Shown here: piece after piece, positions 7,313 through 15,440 of the stretch
Layout: each line of letters opens with the position of its first letter
Numbering within the stretch: the stretch's first letter is position 1
Assembly: GCA_035063885.1 (NCBI GenBank)
Contig: JAPSFM010000072.1
Location: 1-27,134 of the forward strand
Reading direction: 5' to 3'
DNA length: 27,134 nt
From: CAADGY01 sp900696665
GTDB taxonomy: Bacteria; Acidobacteriota; Terriglobia; Bryobacterales; Bryobacteraceae
Notes under the pieces: generated by a model
The model's input: the letters and a program-made list of their open reading frames with translations, nothing else
The model's database searches: none
What the model was told of the DNA's origin: nothing
Translations under genes and position numbers: made by a program

Positions 7313-9904
7313 ATGCAAGATCAAGATCACGATGTGATTCGTGAATTTCTGGTCGAGAGTCATGAAAACCTATCTCGTCTCGATCAGGAGTTGGTGGAGT
7401 TGGAACAGCGCCCCAAGGACGCAGTGCTGCTGGCTAGCATCTTCCGCACCATCCATACCATTAAGGGAACGTGTGGTTTTCTCGCGTTCTCGACTCTGGA
7501 AGCCATCACCCACCAGGCAGAGAGCCTCTTGAGCCAGTTGCGCGACGGGCAACGGGAGCTGAATCCCTCTCTGGTAACGCTGATCCTGGACACGGTCGAT
7601 GCGACCCGCAAAGTGCTGGCTTCGATTGAGACCACCGGGGAGGAAGGTCCGGATCATTTTGAGGAGCTGACGGAACGTCTGCGTGCCGCGGCGCAGGCGC
7701 CTGCCGGCAATGAGAGCCAGATGGCTTCCGGCAGACTTCACGTTCCTGTGGAGGCTCCCAGCAACAACGCCCGCTTTGAGCACCCCGAAGTCACAAAGCC
7801 CGAAGAGGAAGCGGCGAAATCCTCAGCGATAGCGGACGCCAACATACGGGTCGGAGTGGGGCTGCTCGACAAACTCATGGACCTGGTCGGGGAGTTGGTG
7901 TTGACTCGCAATCAGATCCTGCAGTTCAACAATGAGCGGGAAGACGCGGCGCTCAACGCGACCTCTCAGCGGCTGAACCTGATTACCACGGAGTTGCAGG
8001 AAGGCGTCATGAAGACGCGCATGCAGCCCATCGGCATGGTCTGGAACAAGCTGCCGCGCGTGGTGCGCGACATGTCCGTGGCTCTGGGTAAGCAGATCCG
8101 TCTGGAGATGGACGGCGCCGGAACGGAACTCGACCGGACCATTATTGAAGCCATCAAAGACCCGCTGGTACATCTGGTTCGCAATGCGTGCGACCACGGC
8201 ATTGAGCCGCCGGACGCGCGCGTGCGTGCAGGCAAGCCAGCCCAGGGCAGACTGACATTGCGTGCCTATCACGAAGGCGGGCAGGTCAATATCGAAATCG
8301 GCGATGACGGGGCGGGCGTCGATGTGACGCGGGTCAAGCAGAAAGCCATTGAGAAAGGACTACTGCGGCCCGAACAGGCCGGGAAACTGAGTGATCGGGA
8401 GGCCGTGAACCTGATCTTCCAGGCCGGGTTCTCGACGGCGCAAACAGTCACCAACGTTTCCGGACGCGGTGTCGGCCTGGACGTGGTGAAGTCCCACATC
8501 GAGAAGATCGGCGGCGTTGTCGACGTATTCAGCCGGCCCGGCGAAGGCTCCACCGTTAAGCTCAAAATTCCTCTTACGCTGGCTATCATTCCCGGTCTCG
8601 TGATCACGAGTGGAGGAGAACGGTTCGTCATCCCCCAGGTCAGTCTCCTCGAACTGATTCGCCTGGAGGGGGATACCAGGGAAAAGCATATCGAGCACGT
8701 GCATGGGACACCGGTGTACCGCCGGCGCGGGAGTCTTTTGCCCATTGCCTACCTTAACGAGGTGCTCGGATTGAGTTCGTCTGAGCGGGCTGAGGCGGTC
8801 AGCATGGTGGTTCTCCAGGCTGAAGACCGGCAATTCGGGCTGGTCGTCGACGGCATCAACGATACGCAAGAGATCGTGGTAAAGCCCTTGGGCAAGCAAT
8901 TAAAGGGGCTCACCGTCTACGCTGGTGCGACCATCATGGGCGATGGCCGCGTGGCCCTTATCCTGGACGTACTCGGCATCGGGCAGCGCTCCGGGGTTCT
9001 GGCGGAATCGCGCGAGCCGGCGCGAGCCGCCGCAGAACAAAAGGCACAATCGGAAATCGAGCAGCAACGCTTGCTTCTCTTCCGCGCCGGATCCTTCGAT
9101 CGCCTGGCGGTTCCACTTTCTCTCGTGGCAAGGCTCGAAGAGTTTCCCCGCCCGGCCATCGAGTATGCGGGCGGATGCCAGGTGGTGCAATACCGGAATC
9201 GCATCCTCCCCCTGGTTTCTCTCCGGGCGGTACTGGAATCCGGCGCACCGGACCAGGACTGCCCGTCCGATCCAGCACAGGTCATTGTCTTCAATGACGG
9301 CGACCGCAGTGTGGGTGTGATGGTCGACCAGATTCTGGATGTGGCTGAAGAAGCGGTTACGGTGCGCCAGAAGACGGGCCGCAAAGGTCTCCTCGGCTCA
9401 GCGGTCGTGGGCAAACGCGTCACGGATTTCCTTGATCTCAATCATGTTCTCTGCGTAGCCGCCGAGAACTGGTTCCAGGGTGATGCCTCCAACGCCGGCA
9501 AAAGCATTCTTATCGTCGAAGCCTCGGCGTTCCTTCGGGGTCTGATTCGAACCAACCTGGACATGGCGGGCTACCGGGTTCGGGAGGCAGCGAATCTCGA
9601 TGAGGCGATTCGAGTGCTGGAGCAGCAGCCGGTCGACATCGTCGTAGCGGCGCTCGATCTGCCACCCAACGGCAGTTCAGCTCTGTCCGCAGCCATGCGC
9701 CGGAGACCGGAGTGGTGCAAGATCCCGATTTTGGAACTCGCCGGCTCGGCCGGGCAGGTCCGGACGCGGGCCAGCCAATCCGCCGATTTTCAGGAATGCC
9801 AGATGAAGCTTGACCGGGAGGCGATGCTCGAATCGGTGGCGAGACTTGCTTCCGCGTTGACTTCCGCCGGCGCGCCACCAGCGCTGGTGGGAGAGGAGAA
9901 ATAA
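7313..9904 (+). CDS. cheA: hybrid chemotaxis histidine kinase CheA with two CheW-like domains and a degenerate receiver
   Basis: The central kinase of the chemotaxis system, 863 residues. Domains in order: Hpt/P1 at about 5-105 with phospho-acceptor H48 in RTIHTIKG; a linker of about 70 residues with no recognisable P2 domain; P3 dimerisation at 177-240; the ATPase domain at 240-420 (N-box NACDHG at 291-296, DDGAG at 331-335, GRGVGLD at 384-390); a P5 CheW-like domain at 425-560; a second CheW-like domain at about 585-715; and a receiver-like domain at 731-850. The receiver has lost its acidic residues: VEAS replaces VDDS at 734-737 and A780 stands where the phospho-acceptor Asp is expected. 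K832 remains. TTGGAGAA precedes the ATG. It is the first gene of the operon and is followed 3 bp later by cheW. Confidence 0.95.
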   Translation: MQDQDHDVIREFLVESHENLSRLDQELVELEQRPKDAVLLASIFRTIHTIKGTCGFLAFSTLEAITHQAESLLSQLRDGQRELNPSLVTLILDTVDATRKVLASIETTGEEGPDHFEELTERLRAAAQAPAGNESQMASGRLHVPVEAPSNNARFEHPEVTKPEEEAAKSSAIADANIRVGVGLLDKLMDLVGELVLTRNQILQFNNEREDAALNATSQRLNLITTELQEGVMKTRMQPIGMVWNKLPRVVRDMSVALGKQIRLEMDGAGTELDRTIIEAIKDPLVHLVRNACDHGIEPPDARVRAGKPAQGRLTLRAYHEGGQVNIEIGDDGAGVDVTRVKQKAIEKGLLRPEQAGKLSDREAVNLIFQAGFSTAQTVTNVSGRGVGLDVVKSHIEKIGGVVDVFSRPGEGSTVKLKIPLTLAIIPGLVITSGGERFVIPQVSLLELIRLEGDTREKHIEHVHGTPVYRRRGSLLPIAYLNEVLGLSSSERAEAVSMVVLQAEDRQFGLVVDGINDTQEIVVKPLGKQLKGLTVYAGATIMGDGRVALILDVLGIGQRSGVLAESREPARAAAEQKAQSEIEQQRLLLFRAGSFDRLAVPLSLVARLEEFPRPAIEYAGGCQVVQYRNRILPLVSLRAVLESGAPDQDCPSDPAQVIVFNDGDRSVGVMVDQILDVAEEAVTVRQKTGRKGLLGSAVVGKRVTDFLDLNHVLCVAAENWFQGDASNAGKSILIVEASAFLRGLIRTNLDMAGYRVREAANLDEAIRVLEQQPVDIVVAALDLPPNGSSALSAAMRRRPEWCKIPILELAGSAGQVRTRASQSADFQECQMKLDREAMLESVARLASALTSAGAPPALVGEEK

Positions 9905-9907
9905 CCG

Positions 9908-10387
9908 ATGGCGACCAAAACGGCGGCCATGAGACCCGAACCGGTACAGACCTGCGGGCAGTTTGCCACGTTTTTCGTGGCGGACCTGTTTTTTGGTGTG
10001 GATGTGCTCCGCGTCCAGGAGGTCTTGCGTTTCCAGCAGATGACCCGCGTGCCCCAGGCGCCGGAGGTCATTGAAGGACTGATCAACCTGCGCGGTCAGA
10101 TTGTCACCGCGATCGATATGCGGCGGCGGCTCGGGTTGCCGCCCCGCGCCGGGGGCCAGACGCCGATGAACATGGTGGTCCGCACCGAGGACGGCGCTGT
10201 CAGTCTGTTGGTTGACGAGATCGGGGATGTGTTGGACGTGGATGCCGCCACTCACGAACAGCCTCCAGAGAATCTGGACCGGGGCGCGCGTGAACTGATT
10301 CGGGATGTCTACAAATTGAAAGACCGGCTGCTCTTGATTCTCGATGCAGAGAGAACGGTGGATCTCGTTCCGGAGAGAGCAGCGTAG
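9908..10387 (+). CDS. cheW: chemotaxis coupling protein CheW
   Basis: A 159-residue single-domain CheW protein that links the chemoreceptor tip to the P5 domain of CheA. The family pattern is clear: a beta-barrel opening FFVADLFFGVDVLRVQEV, then the conserved LINLRGQIV segment near residues 58-66, the AIDMRRRLGL stretch, a SLLVDEIGDV strand and a closing LLLILDAE strand. Its N-terminus is about 15 residues longer than the minimal domain. It starts 3 bp after cheA and a GAGGAG ribosome site lies inside the end of cheA, so the two are surely co-transcribed and probably translationally linked. A 108-bp gap follows before the receptor gene, in which no terminator is visible. Confidence 0.95.
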   Translation: MATKTAAMRPEPVQTCGQFATFFVADLFFGVDVLRVQEVLRFQQMTRVPQAPEVIEGLINLRGQIVTAIDMRRRLGLPPRAGGQTPMNMVVRTEDGAVSLLVDEIGDVLDVDAATHEQPPENLDRGARELIRDVYKLKDRLLLILDAERTVDLVPERAA

Positions 10388-10495
10388 TGTACAGAAGCAG
10401 GTGCCGGCAACCCGCCGGCAGTCAAAAGAGAATCCAGAACTTCGCGCCGGTAGTGGCGTGCGTAGGGCAGTTGAGATACGAAGGAGCGTAAGACG

Positions 10496-12367
10496 ATGGC
10501 AAAACAAGTAAACAGCGGACGGCGTGTCCGTTCCGATCGAGGCCGGTCTATCAGCACCGCTGTTTTGGACCGTTCGGCGCCGGGCACACCGCGGACGCAG
10601 ATGAAGGACGGGCTTAAGAATGAAATACTCCGAGTGGCCTCATCTCTTCAGCAAGGCAGCCTGTCGGAGCGGATGCGAGCCGACCTGTTCGAGGGTAGTG
10701 ACCGGATCATCAGTGAAAGCGTGAATGGAATGCTGGACGCGGTAATCGGGCCCCTGAATGTGGCCGCCGGCTTCCTTGCCCGCGTTAGCAGGGGTGACGA
10801 GCTGCACAAGATCACTCAGGAATCCCGGGGTGATTTTAAAGTTCTGAACGACAACATCAACAGTGTGATCTCCAGGCTGTACGGCTTGATCGGCGAGACC
10901 CGGCATCTGGCTCAGGCTGGGATCAACGGAGAGTTCGGGACGCGTGCCGACCTGAGCAACTATCCGGGTGGGTGGGGAACGATCATCACGGGTTTCAATG
11001 ACGCACTGGATGCGTTTACTGCCCCACTCACGGTCGCGGCGGAATACATGGACCGCATCTCGAAGGGCGACATCCCATCGAAGATTACCGGCACCTACAA
11101 CGGCCAGTTCAATCACATCAAGAACAACCTGAACACCTGCATCGATTCGCTGAATAGCTTGATTGCCGAAATGAAGCGCATGTCGGACGAGCATGACAAG
11201 GGCGACATTGATGTGACGATTCCCGCCAACAAGTTCCAGGGAGCGTACCAGGTGATGGCCCAAGGGGTCAACGACATGGTGGCGGGTCACATCAGTGTCA
11301 CAAAGAAGGCCATGGCCTGCATAGCCGAGTTCGGCAGGGGCGACTTCGAAGCGCCACTTGAAAAGTTCCCCGGCAAGAAGGCATTCATTAACGACACCGT
11401 TGAACAGGTCCGGGCCAATCTGAGAGCGTTGATCGCCGACACCGGCACCCTGGTAAAAGCCGCCGCCGGCGGGAACCTGGGCATACGTGCCGACGCATCC
11501 AAACACCCGGGAGATTTCCGCAAGATCGTGGAAGGTATCAACAAGACCCTCGAAATCGTGGTTGAGCCGCTAAAAGTTACCGCGCAGAATGCGACGGCTC
11601 TGGCATCCTCATCCGAGGAGTTGACGGCAGTCAGCCATCAGATGGCGGGTAACGCGGAAGAAACCGCCACACAAGCCAACGTAGTTTCGGCGGCGTCCGA
11701 GCAGGTCTCGAAGAACGTAGCCTCGGTCGCTTCGGCCTCCGAGCAAATGCAGGCCTCGATCCGCGAAATTGCTAAGAACGCCAACGAGTCGGCTCGAGTA
11801 GCCAAAAATGCTGTCAGCGTGGCGCATTCAACCAACACGACCGTAATGAAACTTGGCGAATCCAGCCAGGAGATCGGCAATGTAATTAAGGTGATTACTT
11901 CTATCGCGCAGCAAACCAATTTACTGGCCCTCAATGCAACGATCGAGGCGGCGCGCGCCGGTGAAGCCGGTAAGGGCTTTGCGGTCGTGGCCAACGAAGT
12001 GAAGGAACTCGCCAAGCAAACCGCTAAGGCCACCGAGGATATCGGCCGGAAAATCGAGGCGATCCAGGGGGACACCAAGGGAGCCGTTAAGGCGATCGAG
12101 GAGATCAGCACGATCATCAACCAGATCAACGATATCTCCAACAGCATCGCCTCGGCGGTGGAAGAACAGACGGTGACCACTAACGAGATCGGCCGCAGTG
12201 TAACGGAAGCAGCCGAAGGTGTGGGCGACATCGCTAAGAATATCGGTGGCGTGGCGGTGGCGGCGAAAAACACGACCCAAGGGGCCAACGATACGCAGAA
12301 GGCGTCGCAGGAGTTGAGCCAGATGGCGGCGCAGCTTCAGGCGGTCATTTCGAAGTTCACGTTCTGA
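10496..12367 (+). CDS. soluble methyl-accepting chemotaxis protein with a chain of HAMP-like units
   Basis: A 623-residue chemoreceptor without any membrane-spanning segment or signal peptide, so it should act in the cytoplasm. After a basic, Ser-rich tail (1-35), residues 85-352 hold about six consecutive HAMP-like units of roughly 42-48 residues. Markers are PLNVAAGFLARVSRGD, PLTVAAEYMDRISKGD and LVKAAAGGNLGIRAD. The rest is the four-helix signalling domain, with the highly conserved hairpin tip QTNLLALNATIEAARAGE at about 473-490. No C-terminal NWETF-type tether for CheR/CheB is seen. Poly-HAMP receptors pass signals along stacked HAMP bundles, and what they sense is often unknown. The gene is preceded by AAGGAG and lies between cheW and cheY. 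A signal from a partner protein or the redox state is possible but unsupported. Confidence 0.93.
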   Translation: MAKQVNSGRRVRSDRGRSISTAVLDRSAPGTPRTQMKDGLKNEILRVASSLQQGSLSERMRADLFEGSDRIISESVNGMLDAVIGPLNVAAGFLARVSRGDELHKITQESRGDFKVLNDNINSVISRLYGLIGETRHLAQAGINGEFGTRADLSNYPGGWGTIITGFNDALDAFTAPLTVAAEYMDRISKGDIPSKITGTYNGQFNHIKNNLNTCIDSLNSLIAEMKRMSDEHDKGDIDVTIPANKFQGAYQVMAQGVNDMVAGHISVTKKAMACIAEFGRGDFEAPLEKFPGKKAFINDTVEQVRANLRALIADTGTLVKAAAGGNLGIRADASKHPGDFRKIVEGINKTLEIVVEPLKVTAQNATALASSSEELTAVSHQMAGNAEETATQANVVSAASEQVSKNVASVASASEQMQASIREIAKNANESARVAKNAVSVAHSTNTTVMKLGESSQEIGNVIKVITSIAQQTNLLALNATIEAARAGEAGKGFAVVANEVKELAKQTAKATEDIGRKIEAIQGDTKGAVKAIEEISTIINQINDISNSIASAVEEQTVTTNEIGRSVTEAAEGVGDIAKNIGGVAVAAKNTTQGANDTQKASQELSQMAAQLQAVISKFTF

Positions 12368-12444
12368 CCGGTCAGGGGACTGGGGCGCGGCGCGGCGGCT
12401 GCACCGGCGCGTCCCTTCAATTAACGAACGAAGACAGGTGAGTG

Positions 12445-12819
12445 ATGGCCAAAGCGTTAGTGGTGGATGATTCGAAGGCCGTTCGAATGATCCTTGCAAA
12501 GATCTTGAAGGAACTCGGCTACGAGGTTCGCGAAGCGGAGAACGGAAAAGGCGCCCTGGAGGTGATCGAGGCCGAGAAAGATGCGGTGGCACTGGTCCTG
12601 GCAGATTGGAACATGCCCGAAATCAATGGATTGGATCTGCTCAAGCGATTGCGCCAGAAGCCGGAGCTTTCCTCGCTCGTGGTGATTATGGTCACTACCG
12701 AAACCGGGCTGGATCAGATGATGGCAGCCCTCGAGGCGGGCGCCAACGAGTATGTCATGAAGCCGTTCACAAAAGACATTCTGGTCGAGAAACTCCAGCT
12801 TGCGGGGATCCATCCTTGA
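12445..12819 (+). CDS. cheY: chemotaxis response regulator CheY
   Basis: A 124-residue stand-alone receiver. All active-site residues are in place: the acidic pair in VVDDS (D8 and D9 or neighbours), the phospho-acceptor Asp in LADWNMP (D54), the threonine in VTTE, and the lysine in VMKPF preceded by a tyrosine two residues earlier. DWNMP is the phrase found in flagellar CheY proteins, which bind the motor switch when phosphorylated by CheA. ATG 12445 is preferred over the GTG just before it because AGGTGAG sits at the right distance. It follows the receptor gene by 77 bp and precedes cheB by 10 bp. The intact site contrasts with the broken receiver fused to CheA. Confidence 0.94.
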   Translation: MAKALVVDDSKAVRMILAKILKELGYEVREAENGKGALEVIEAEKDAVALVLADWNMPEINGLDLLKRLRQKPELSSLVVIMVTTETGLDQMMAALEAGANEYVMKPFTKDILVEKLQLAGIHP

Positions 12820-12829
12820 GGAGTGAAGC

Positions 12830-13927
12830 ATGGCTGCGATAATCAAACGGTTGCTCCAAGCCGGGGAGCGGATCCGTGTGCTGGCCGTGGACGATTCGGT
12901 GGTTATCCGGCGCCTGGTCACTCACGCCCTCGAGCAGCATCCCGCGATCGAGGTTGTGGGAACAGCAGCAAATGGGGTGATCGCCCTGCAGAAGATTCCG
13001 CAGGTGAATCCCGACGTCCTCACGTTGGACATCGAGATGCCAGAGATGGACGGACTGGAAACCTTGCGGCGCATTCGGCGTGAATATCCCCACCTGCGGG
13101 TCATCATGTTCAGCACGCTCACCGAACGTGGCGGGGCGGTGACGCTGGAGGCATTGAGCCTCGGCGCCGACGATTACGTGGCCAAGGCGTCCAACGAAGG
13201 ATCCCTGGATCGCTCGATGGCGCGCCTGCGGGAAGAGTTGGTCCCGAAAATCAAGCAGTTCTTCCACATACCCGCACCAAATAGTGCGGTGGCCCGGCCG
13301 TCACCAGAGCAGGCGCCGGTGTTCCCTCCGGCCTGGCGGAGCACGAAAGTGCAGCCTAAAGTAGTCGCCATCGGCGTTTCTACAGGGGGGCCAACCGCGT
13401 TGAGTGAGATCCTGCCGAAGTTGCCGGCGGGATTCCCGCTACCAGTTCTCGTGGTTCAGCACATGCCACCTCTTTTTACAAGGCTGCTCGCCGAGCGTCT
13501 CCACTCTATCTGCCAACTGCCCGTCGAGGAGGGGAGTCAGGGCGCACTGCTGGACGGCGGCAGGATCCTGGTTGCACCGGGTGACTTCCACATGAAAGTG
13601 TCGTCAAACGGAAAAGGAGTGCGTGTCGATCTGGATCAGTCACCGCCACAAAACTCCTGCCGCCCGGCCGTCGATGCACTGTTTGCATCGGTCGGGGAGG
13701 TTTATGGTGGTGCTGTCATCGCTGTGATTCTGACCGGAATGGGACAGGATGGGTTGCGCGGCACGAGGATTCTCAAAGCACAGGGCGCGAGCGTTCTTGC
13801 GCAGGATGAGGCTTCGAGTGTTGTTTGGGGAATGCCCGGCGCTGTGGTAAACGCCGGCCTTACCGACCGTGTGCTGCCGCTTGATCAAATCGTACCAGAG
13901 ATTCTGCGCATGGTGGGGAGAGCCTAG
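12830..13927 (+). CDS. cheB: chemotaxis protein-glutamate methylesterase/deamidase CheB
   Basis: A 365-residue protein that removes methyl groups from receptor glutamates when activated by CheA. It has an N-terminal receiver (residues 15-135) with D21/D22 and phospho-acceptor D67 in LTLDIEMP, then a Pro-rich linker at about 148-170. The C-terminal methylesterase domain carries the serine-hydrolase triad S184 (GVSTGGP), H211 (VQHMPP) and D307 (GMGQDG). Length and motif spacing are normal. It is 10 bp downstream of cheY with a GAGGAGTG ribosome site in between, and it is followed 10 bp later by cheR. Together with CheR it gives the receptor an adaptation loop. Confidence 0.95.
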   Translation: MAAIIKRLLQAGERIRVLAVDDSVVIRRLVTHALEQHPAIEVVGTAANGVIALQKIPQVNPDVLTLDIEMPEMDGLETLRRIRREYPHLRVIMFSTLTERGGAVTLEALSLGADDYVAKASNEGSLDRSMARLREELVPKIKQFFHIPAPNSAVARPSPEQAPVFPPAWRSTKVQPKVVAIGVSTGGPTALSEILPKLPAGFPLPVLVVQHMPPLFTRLLAERLHSICQLPVEEGSQGALLDGGRILVAPGDFHMKVSSNGKGVRVDLDQSPPQNSCRPAVDALFASVGEVYGGAVIAVILTGMGQDGLRGTRILKAQGASVLAQDEASSVVWGMPGAVVNAGLTDRVLPLDQIVPEILRMVGRA

Positions 13928-13937
13928 GAGAAGTTGG

Positions 13938-14771
13938 ATGTCTAGCCAAACACCAATTGTGGAGATCCGCTCCGAGAACTACCGGTTCCTTCAACAGCAT
14001 GTCTATTCCCACGCGGGCATCGTACTGGAAGAAGACAAGCACTACTTGTTCGAAAGCCGTCTCGCGCCCATCGTTAAGCAACTCGGCCTCAACTCGATCA
14101 ATGATTTGTGTACGTTGCTCATGGCTACACGGGAGACCCAAGTGAGCCGGCAGGTCGTCGAGGCCATGACGACCAACGAAACCTACTTCTTTCGCGATCC
14201 CGCCCAGTATGATGCCATTCGAACAGTCTTGTTGCCCCGGTTGAGGCGCGAGCGTCAGAATACGAGAACACTGCGCTTCTGGTCGGCTGCGGCGTCCACC
14301 GGGCAGGAAGCCTACAGTCTGGCTATGGTTCTCCTGGAAGAGGGGTTCAGCGGCTGGAACATTCAGATTCTGGGCACTGATCTCTCCTCTCCGGTCTTGG
14401 AACGCGCCCAGTCCGGCAAGTATCAGCAGATCGAGGTGAACCGCGGTTTACCTGCGGCGCTTTTGGTGAAGCACTTCCGCCGCTCGGGCATGGACTGGCA
14501 CTTGAGCGATACCGTGCGCCGAATGGTTCGCTTCGAGACGATCGATCTTCGCGCGAGCATGCGTGCCCTCGGACCTTTCGATCTTGTGTTCTGCCGTAAT
14601 GTCATGATCTACTTCGACGCCGAAACAAAGAGGAAGATCATGAAGGAACTCTACGGCACGCTATCTCGAGGCGGTTGGCTGTTGCTGGGCGGCGCCGAGA
14701 CAGCCTTTGGCGTAGAAGAGTGGTTTGAAAGACAGACAATCGGCAATGCAGTTGTATATGTCGTCCAATGA
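13938..14771 (+). CDS. cheR: chemotaxis protein methyltransferase CheR
   Basis: A 277-residue S-adenosylmethionine-dependent methyltransferase that methylates receptor glutamates. The N-terminal helical domain ends in TNETYFFRDP, the family's conserved catalytic/SAM segment. It is followed by the Rossmann part with WSAAASTGQEAYSLA, the acidic LGTDLS strand end, LVFCRNVMIYF and GGWLLLGGAE. No TPR extension is present. The frame is open further upstream to 13869, but the ATG at 13938 has an AGGAG ribosome site 7 nt before it and gives the usual N-terminus, so the longer version overlapping cheB is rejected. It lies directly before the cheX-like gene, separated by 10 bp from the preferred start. 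Confidence 0.95.
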   Translation: MSSQTPIVEIRSENYRFLQQHVYSHAGIVLEEDKHYLFESRLAPIVKQLGLNSINDLCTLLMATRETQVSRQVVEAMTTNETYFFRDPAQYDAIRTVLLPRLRRERQNTRTLRFWSAAASTGQEAYSLAMVLLEEGFSGWNIQILGTDLSSPVLERAQSGKYQQIEVNRGLPAALLVKHFRRSGMDWHLSDTVRRMVRFETIDLRASMRALGPFDLVFCRNVMIYFDAETKRKIMKELYGTLSRGGWLLLGGAETAFGVEEWFERQTIGNAVVYVVQ

Positions 14772-14781
14772 AAGGACCTCT

Positions 14782-15246
14782 ATGCCAACCGGATTGACGG
14801 TAGAGATACTGCCGAGGAATCTGGCGCAGATCGTGGAGTCTGTGTTCGAGACAATGCTGGGTTTGAAAGCGAGCGAATGCGACGCGCCATGGTTCCCCAG
14901 TACAGACCGGCTGACGGCGGCTGTCCACTTGTCAGGTGATTGGAATGGTGCAGTGTTGCTGGAGTGCGACCGGTGGCAGGCATGCCGGTTTGCGGGATGC
15001 TATCTTTCCGTGGACACTCCCAGCGTAGTAGACGACGTAGTACGCGACGTGCTCGGAGAACTGGCCAACATGATCGGTGGCAATCTGAAATGCTTGCTAA
15101 CGCCGAAGATTCAGCTTTCCCTGCCTTCTGTAGTCGACGGCAGCGATTATGGCCTTCGCGTCTGTGGGGCGAAGGTTCGCGATCGGCTGACTTTCCAATG
15201 CACCGAAGGCCCGTTCTGGATCACAGTCCTCGCCACTCCTTCCTGA
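14782..15246 (+). CDS. cheX: CheX-type CheY-phosphate phosphatase
   Basis: A 154-residue protein with the layout of CheX, the family that speeds dephosphorylation of CheY-P. The key ExxN motif is present as ELAN in VLGELANMIGGN near residues 93-104. A DVVRDVLG helix runs into it, and the closing strands (LRVCGAKVRDRLTFQ) fit the CheX/CheC fold. No CheZ, CheC or CheD is in the window, so this is the likely signal-termination enzyme. Longer starts at 14725 and 14758 overlap cheR; ATG 14782 is preferred because GAAAGGA sits 7-8 nt upstream. It is the last gene of the operon. The symbol is given by family resemblance and the order in the cluster. Confidence 0.82.
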   Translation: MPTGLTVEILPRNLAQIVESVFETMLGLKASECDAPWFPSTDRLTAAVHLSGDWNGAVLLECDRWQACRFAGCYLSVDTPSVVDDVVRDVLGELANMIGGNLKCLLTPKIQLSLPSVVDGSDYGLRVCGAKVRDRLTFQCTEGPFWITVLATPS

Positions 15247-15271
15247 GGGTCGGTCACCCGACAATGCGGCC

Positions 15272-15287
15272 GCAAGCTGACGCTTGC
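15272..15287. other. short inverted repeat in the convergent gap after cheX
   Basis: GCAAGC and GCTTGC are separated by TGAC, a perfect 6-bp stem with a 4-nt loop, 25 bp after the cheX stop. A weaker CCCC/GGGG hairpin lies at 15422-15433 next to the convergent gene. Neither has a T-run on either strand, so they are not clear intrinsic terminators. They could help stop or protect the converging transcripts. The rest of the 194-bp gap shows nothing recognisable. Confidence 0.3.
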
Positions 15288-15440
15288 AGAAATGACCTCG
15301 CGCTTGTAAGGCATAGCAAGCCACTAACTCACCTTGAGCCAAGGACAATGGGACTCGCCAGAGAAGTTCCAAAATAGTGACCAAGCTAACCAAAAATGAG
15401 GGCGGAGCAGAACGACAGTGGCCCCGGAAGGGGAATTGTA

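Noticed and set aside
10640..11506. 288-residue minus-strand frame inside the chemoreceptor gene
   Set aside because: It is antisense to the conserved HAMP/receptor sequence, with no recognisable motif.
13869..13937. Longer cheR N-terminus
   Set aside because: It would overlap cheB by 59 bases and adds residues not found in CheR; the ATG at 13938 has a good AGGAG site.
15422..15433. CCCC-GGAA-GGGG hairpin as a terminator for the minus-strand operon
   Set aside because: The stem is only 4 bp and there is no T-run on the minus strand after it.
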